A stretch of 8,999 bases of DNA, from assembly GCA_964648415.1 (NCBI GenBank), contig CAZYOC010000189.1:1-8999 (forward strand). The letters run 5' to 3'. Source of the DNA: G963669175 sp964648415 (GTDB lineage: Bacteria; Electryoneota; Electryoneia; Electryoneales; Electryoneaceae). The translations under genes and the position numbers were made by a program. The notes beneath the pieces are model-generated. The model was not told the origin of the DNA. It saw only the letters and a program-made list of their open reading frames with translations, and made no database searches. Below are positions 6,071 to 8,999 of this stretch, in pieces (positions within the stretch are counted from its first letter, which is position 1; each line of letters opens with the position of its first letter).

Positions 6071-6275
6071 ATTCCACACACCCAACTCGCTGATCCCGGT
6101 AATACACCAGATACCGAAACGAGGTACAGCCCTGGCCAAAACGGAATCCCAGAGATCGCAGGCGTTCCATATCGAGTTGCTTTGCGGATAACAACAACCA
6201 GGGGTCGCCACGTTCATCAACTCGCTGCTGATACTCCACGCCCAGTACCTCAAGTTCACGGCAGGCTTCGTCCAT
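6069..6275 (-). CDS. Small hypothetical protein, possibly frameshifted
   Basis: The ORF gives 68 residues from the ATG at 6275 to the TAA at 6069. I do not recognise the family. The sequence looks protein-like: charged helical start (MDEACRELEVLGVEYQQ), DPWLLLSAKQLDMERLRSLG, then FRYLVYYRDQRVG, suggesting a small soluble alpha/beta protein. This start has no good ribosome site. A much better one, GGAGG five bases before an ATG at 6310, and another ATG at 6364 overlapping the TrmB stop, both lie in a different frame whose downstream translation looks poor (many Trp and Cys). A shift at the AGAGACACAGAGACGC stretch (about 6276-6291) would join the good start to this frame, giving about 79 residues. 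The gene may therefore be broken, shifted by programmed slippage, or misread. Confidence 0.4.
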   Translation of the reverse strand: MDEACRELEVLGVEYQQRVDERGDPWLLLSAKQLDMERLRSLGFRFGQGCTSFRYLVYYRDQRVGCVE

Positions 6276-6356
6276 GCGTCTCTGTGTCTCTCCGTCACTG
6301 TCGCATCCATGGTAACCTCCCCGTGCAGCCGCGGCATATTCGGCAAAGCGACAGCG

Positions 6357-7199
6357 TCAACCATCGCTGCCGGCGGCGTTCAACCGGTCCCACTCCTCAA
6401 ACGGCCGCGCCTGTTCCCAGAATGAAAAGAATGCGTTTCGGCACAACTCCGCCACCCCACGGTCCTCGATCAAGACCATGGTGCTGTCCGGACTGTGTTG
6501 AGCACGCCCGGAAGGCAGAGTCATGTAAACCAATTTGCGGTCATAGATGTACATTTTCAATGGCACGTAATCGAGGACACGCATCTGTTCATTGGAACGC
6601 AGCCCGACAGAGCGTCGAATGACCGGAAGAATGCTCTCGAAATAGGGATCCTGCGTCATGTACACCGCCCAGTCCCGGACACGACTACTTGTCGGGATGG
6701 TGGTCATTTCCTTCATCCTGGCCGGCGGCTGCACCTCCATCAGGGGGTATGGCCCACGCGCCAGCGCCAGCACCTCTTCCTCGACATGATCGGAAAGGTA
6801 TTTCAACCGGTTGGCGTGCTGCTGCTGTCCTCGAACCACTTCCACCATGTCCAGAAGACGGCCGGTTCCGGTGCTCCGTTTGAAGACATCATCGAGTTCG
6901 TCAAATACCGATTCGGCGCGTTGTTGAGTCCGGGTCCACTGGGCCTTCAGACCTTCCAGAATGGTCTCCGGAGGCATGGGACGAAAATATCGGTTACGGC
7001 CCTCTTTGCGTTCCTTGCAGAATCCACGAGACACCATCTGGGCAAGCACCGTGTAGGTTTTAGCGCGGTTCATGCCGGTCAGACGATGCAGGTCGCCCGC
7101 CGAAATCTCTTCCTGCCCCAGCATGGCGAGATAGAGTCCGGCCTCTCGTTCCGTCAGGCCGAATTCGACCAGCTCGTGAATCAGTTGATCATCGGTCAC
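6357..7199 (-). CDS. TrmB family transcriptional regulator
   Basis: This 280-residue DNA-binding regulator starts from a GTG at 7199, chosen because GGAG lies seven bases upstream and the N-terminus then matches the family. An ATG at 7238 would add 13 residues but has no ribosome site and overlaps a promoter-like -10 box. Residues about 10-75 are a TrmB winged helix (FGLTEREAGLYLAMLG; recognition helix in GMNRAKTYTVLAQM; wing ERKEGRNRYFRPMP). A coiled-coil stretch follows (about 83-107). The C-terminal part (about 130-270) is the effector-like region seen in TrmB relatives, including YVPLKMYIYDRKLVYMTLP and a closing FFSFWEQARPF. The ligand is unknown; sugar binding is known for archaeal TrmB but is not shown here. 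It lies divergent to the metallo-hydrolase and upstream of the small ORF and ctpA. Confidence 0.88.
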   Translation of the reverse strand: MTDDQLIHELVEFGLTEREAGLYLAMLGQEEISAGDLHRLTGMNRAKTYTVLAQMVSRGFCKERKEGRNRYFRPMPPETILEGLKAQWTRTQQRAESVFDELDDVFKRSTGTGRLLDMVEVVRGQQQHANRLKYLSDHVEEEVLALARGPYPLMEVQPPARMKEMTTIPTSSRVRDWAVYMTQDPYFESILPVIRRSVGLRSNEQMRVLDYVPLKMYIYDRKLVYMTLPSGRAQHSPDSTMVLIEDRGVAELCRNAFFSFWEQARPFEEWDRLNAAGSDG

Positions 7200-7218
7200 C
7201 GTAGCGCTCCGCTTGTTG

Positions 7219-7231
7219 TCCCCTGGAAGGG
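7219..7231. promoter_or_regulatory. Palindrome CCCCT-N3-AGGGG at the TrmB-gene promoter
   Basis: Five-base arms CCCCT and AGGGG with a 3-bp centre lie just downstream of the predicted -10 box, where the transcript would begin, and 19 bp ahead of the GTG start. A repressor bound here would block initiation, so it is a reasonable autoregulatory operator candidate; no binding site for this family member is known to me. Confidence 0.35.
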
Positions 7232-7233
7232 GT

Positions 7234-7262
7234 AACATAGGCGCAATTCAGCCGGAAAGCAA
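7234..7262 (-). promoter_or_regulatory. Candidate promoter of the TrmB gene
   Basis: On the minus strand TTGCTT (7257-7262) and TATGTT (7234-7239, four of six -10 bases) are 17 bp apart. The start point would fall near 7226-7228, about 28 bp before the GTG at 7199, leaving room for its GGAG site. The -35 match is poor (three of six), so confidence is moderate at best. Confidence 0.4.
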
Positions 7263-7596
7263 GAAGCGGCGCGACAATCGAGACTTTCCCATGCATCGTT
7301 ATCTCAGGGCGAGGAGACGGATTCAGTGATAGATGACTGTATCAGACAGGACTATTCGCATCAAGAACAAGCAAGGTCCGTGGACCGGACAATCTCACAG
7401 AAGACGCTGAAATGATCCACAGTTACCACGTTTCCCCCGATTCCACCCTCGGCCATGAGCCGCTGGAAATCAACGAAAAGGATGATGATCGTTCGGCCCG
7501 CTTCCCATCGGATAATCTCCTCCCTGCTGTGCTCTCGATCAAGTTGCCGGCCTCTCCCGTCCCTATCTTGCAGGCAACCACACCGGGAGAAACTCC
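7240..7596. other. Divergent intergenic region, no gene assigned
   Basis: This stretch separates the TrmB gene from the metallo-hydrolase gene. It holds two short inverted repeats, TGATA-N8-TATCA (7327-7344) and GGTCC-GT-GGACC (7375-7386), either of which could be an operator. I found no convincing promoter box pair for the plus-strand gene. A minus-strand frame at 7361-7606 could encode 81 residues with a plausible-looking middle section, but its only ATG lies inside the metallo-hydrolase gene and it has no recognisable family, so I do not call it. Confidence 0.5.
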
Positions 7597-8883
7597 ATGC
7601 GCGCATCCTGCCGCTATGCTGTGCTATTCATTGTTATCGTTCTGCGTGCCATCCCCGCGATCGCCCAAGAACCCGATACCGCTGCTGTTGTCCCCAGGGT
7701 CGTGGACGGTGTCGAGATCCTCTCCTTTACGGATAAACACCATCTGCTGCATGTTGAGGGCGGAATCGGCTACAACGTGCTCGCAGTAATCGGCGAGGAG
7801 ACGGTGCTGCTGGTGGACTGCGGCCCCGCCAACCACAGCGAACAGCTTCTCAAAGCGCTGGAAAGCCTGACCGACAAACCCGTCAGCACTGTCATCCTGA
7901 CCCATGGCCACGGGGATCATACCGGCGGACTGTCAACACTGGCGCCGCATGCGACTGTGCTGGCATGTCCCAACGCAACACGGAACCTCTTTTACGACCT
8001 GGCGCCTCTGCCGATCATCCAAGACCGCGTGGTGCTGGTCGAGGATTCCCTGGAGCTGCTGTTCAACGGGGAAGCCATCCGGCTTGATCCCGTCCCGCCC
8101 GCGCATACCTCCGGCGATCTGATCGTCCGGTTTCCGCAAGCAAACCTGAACGCAGTGGGCGACCTGGTCTTTCCCATGTGGTTTCCGTTCATAGATTATT
8201 CACGTGGCGGCGGATTCCAGCATTACCTGGACAACCTGCTGACAATGGCGGAAGATGCGCCGCCGGAAGCGACGTTTGTCGCCGGGCACGGTCTTCCGTT
8301 TACTGCCGATGAGTTGCTGGCATACCGGCTGGACTTGCTGGAAACGGTACAACTGATCCATGTCAGTCTGGAACGCGGGGAGACCCCGAAGCAGATGATC
8401 GAGGAGGGATTACTGGCTGACTTTGCCGCCTACGGTCATGAGTTCATCGATCAGGAGTTCTGGATGCAACAGGTGCACATCGGATTGGGGCAGCAGAACC
8501 TGCTCGACCTGTGGGATGACCAGAAGCCGGCCCTGGTGAGCAGCGTAGCGACGGCATCATTTCTGGAAAAGGGTGTGGATGCTCTGGACGACACACTGAC
8601 CGCGGTTTTGACGGCGGCAAGGACGCCGGTTTACGCCGCCAAAAACGAGCTGGTTTACCTGGGCTATCAGTTCATTGCCCGGGACCATGTGGACGCAGGC
8701 CGTGTTGTGTTCGAGAGGCTCGCTGACGCTTATCCGGATTACTGGAACGCCTGGGATTGCCTGGCGGAGGTGGAGCTGCTTCAAGGCGACACTACGGCGG
8801 CTGTGGAGCATTACACCAAGTCGCTGGAACTGAACCCGAAAAACGACAACGCGAGGACGGTGCTCGATAGGCTTGGCAGGTAG
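7597..8883 (+). CDS. Exported metallo-beta-lactamase-fold hydrolase with TPR-like C-terminus
   Basis: The 428-residue protein starts with a signal peptide: hydrophobic core about 8-20 and a likely signal peptidase I site AIA|Q at 23/24. Residues about 35-235 are the metallo-beta-lactamase fold with a full set of zinc ligands: HGHGDH (103-108: H103, H105, D107, H108), H170 in PPAHTSGD, D189 in VGDLVF and H231 in AGHG. It should be an active zinc hydrolase in the periplasm, substrate unknown; nothing shows it is a true beta-lactamase. Residues about 345-428 form TPR-like repeats, including the consensus-like AAVEHYTKSLELNPKNDNA (401-419). The ATG has GGGAGA about six bases upstream. Its TAG stop overlaps the first base pair of the downstream repeat array. 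It is divergent from the TrmB regulator, a possible controller. Confidence 0.9.
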   Translation: MRASCRYAVLFIVIVLRAIPAIAQEPDTAAVVPRVVDGVEILSFTDKHHLLHVEGGIGYNVLAVIGEETVLLVDCGPANHSEQLLKALESLTDKPVSTVILTHGHGDHTGGLSTLAPHATVLACPNATRNLFYDLAPLPIIQDRVVLVEDSLELLFNGEAIRLDPVPPAHTSGDLIVRFPQANLNAVGDLVFPMWFPFIDYSRGGGFQHYLDNLLTMAEDAPPEATFVAGHGLPFTADELLAYRLDLLETVQLIHVSLERGETPKQMIEEGLLADFAAYGHEFIDQEFWMQQVHIGLGQQNLLDLWDDQKPALVSSVATASFLEKGVDALDDTLTAVLTAARTPVYAAKNELVYLGYQFIARDHVDAGRVVFERLADAYPDYWNAWDCLAEVELLQGDTTAAVEHYTKSLELNPKNDNARTVLDRLGR

Positions 8884-8963
8884 CAGGCTGTCGAAGAATC
8901 GAGCCCACTCTCATTCCCGCGAAGCAGGCTGTCGCAGAATCGAGCCCACTCTCATTCCCGCGA
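8882..8963 (-). repeat. Two 41-bp tandem repeats, same family as the left array
   Basis: Units 8882-8922 and 8923-8963 are identical except for one base (A8894 against C8935). Read on the minus strand they share the TCGCGGGAATGAGA core, the ATTCTG stretch and the GACAGcCTGCT block of the array at 13-138, so the two arrays are inverted relative to each other. The first unit begins within the stop codon of the metallo-hydrolase gene. Near-identity points to a recent duplication. Confidence 0.9.
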
Positions 8964-8973
8964 AGGCGGGAAT
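8954..8973. repeat. Stem-loop capping the right repeat array
   Basis: ATTCCCGC and GCGGGAAT form a perfect 8-bp stem around GAAG. It ends the right array on the side away from the genes, mirroring the stem-loop at 16-35. It has no T tract, so it is not a standard terminator, though it could protect the 3' end of the hydrolase message. Confidence 0.75.
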
Positions 8974-8999
8974 CCAGGCAAGATGCAAGAATACAATAA

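Noticed and set aside
6495..7235. Plus-strand open frame of 246 codons
   Set aside because: It is antisense to the TrmB regulator, which has a clear winged-helix domain; the opposite frame shows no recognisable features.
7361..7606. Minus-strand 81-codon frame in the divergent intergenic region
   Set aside because: Part of it (around GRTIIILFVDFQRLM) looks protein-like, but the only ATG is inside the metallo-hydrolase gene, there is no ribosome site and I recognise no family. A profile search could still show it to be a gene remnant.
8882..8973. CRISPR array
   Set aside because: The 41-bp copies are directly adjacent with no unique spacers, there are only two, and no cas gene is present.

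Overview
The window comes from a GC-rich Gram-negative bacterium. It encodes a TonB/ExbB/ExbD energy-transduction system, a periplasmic-facing carboxyl-terminal processing protease and an exported metallo-hydrolase, so the cell has an outer membrane. The exbB-exbD-exbD-tonB order, a CtpA with a long C-terminal extension of the type I associate with Bacteroidetes-like proteases, a TrmB-type regulator and a tRNA without encoded CCA fit an uncultivated lineage of the FCB group or a neighbouring phylum. That placement is an inference from gene content; no marker gene here settles it.

Layout. Positions 13-138 hold three degenerate, head-to-tail units of about 42 bp, opened by a stem-loop. A sigma70-like promoter then drives a tRNA-Gly(CCC) gene (220-291), which ends in a hairpin terminator that appears to work in both directions. 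From 337 to 7199 every protein gene is on the minus strand. In transcription order these are: a TrmB-family regulator, a possibly frameshifted small ORF, the S41 protease ctpA, the exbB-exbD-exbD-tonB operon closed by a strong intrinsic terminator, upp (uracil salvage), and a two-gene membrane unit (GYF_2-TM2 protein followed by a DUF2752 protein). A 397-bp divergent intergenic region (7200-7596) separates the regulator from the only plus-strand protein gene, an exported metallo-beta-lactamase-fold hydrolase with C-terminal TPR-like repeats (7597-8883). Two 41-bp tandem repeats and a stem-loop follow its stop codon. They belong to the same repeat family as the left array, in the opposite orientation.

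How the genes work together. ExbB and two ExbD paralogues would form the proton-driven inner-membrane motor, and TonB would carry the energy to outer-membrane receptors, none of which is in the window. CtpA would handle envelope protein processing or turnover. The TrmB regulator lies divergent to the exported hydrolase and upstream of ctpA, so it may control either or itself; a palindrome at its predicted promoter suggests autoregulation. upp and the TM2/DUF2752 pair look like unrelated neighbours carried along on the same strand.

I found no clearly new defence or mobile system. The points most worth a second look are the mirrored repeat arrays with compensatory stem changes, the terminator 21 bp ahead of upp, the promoter/palindrome arrangement of the TrmB gene, the small ORF whose best start and best coding frame disagree, and the TM2/DUF2752 pair.
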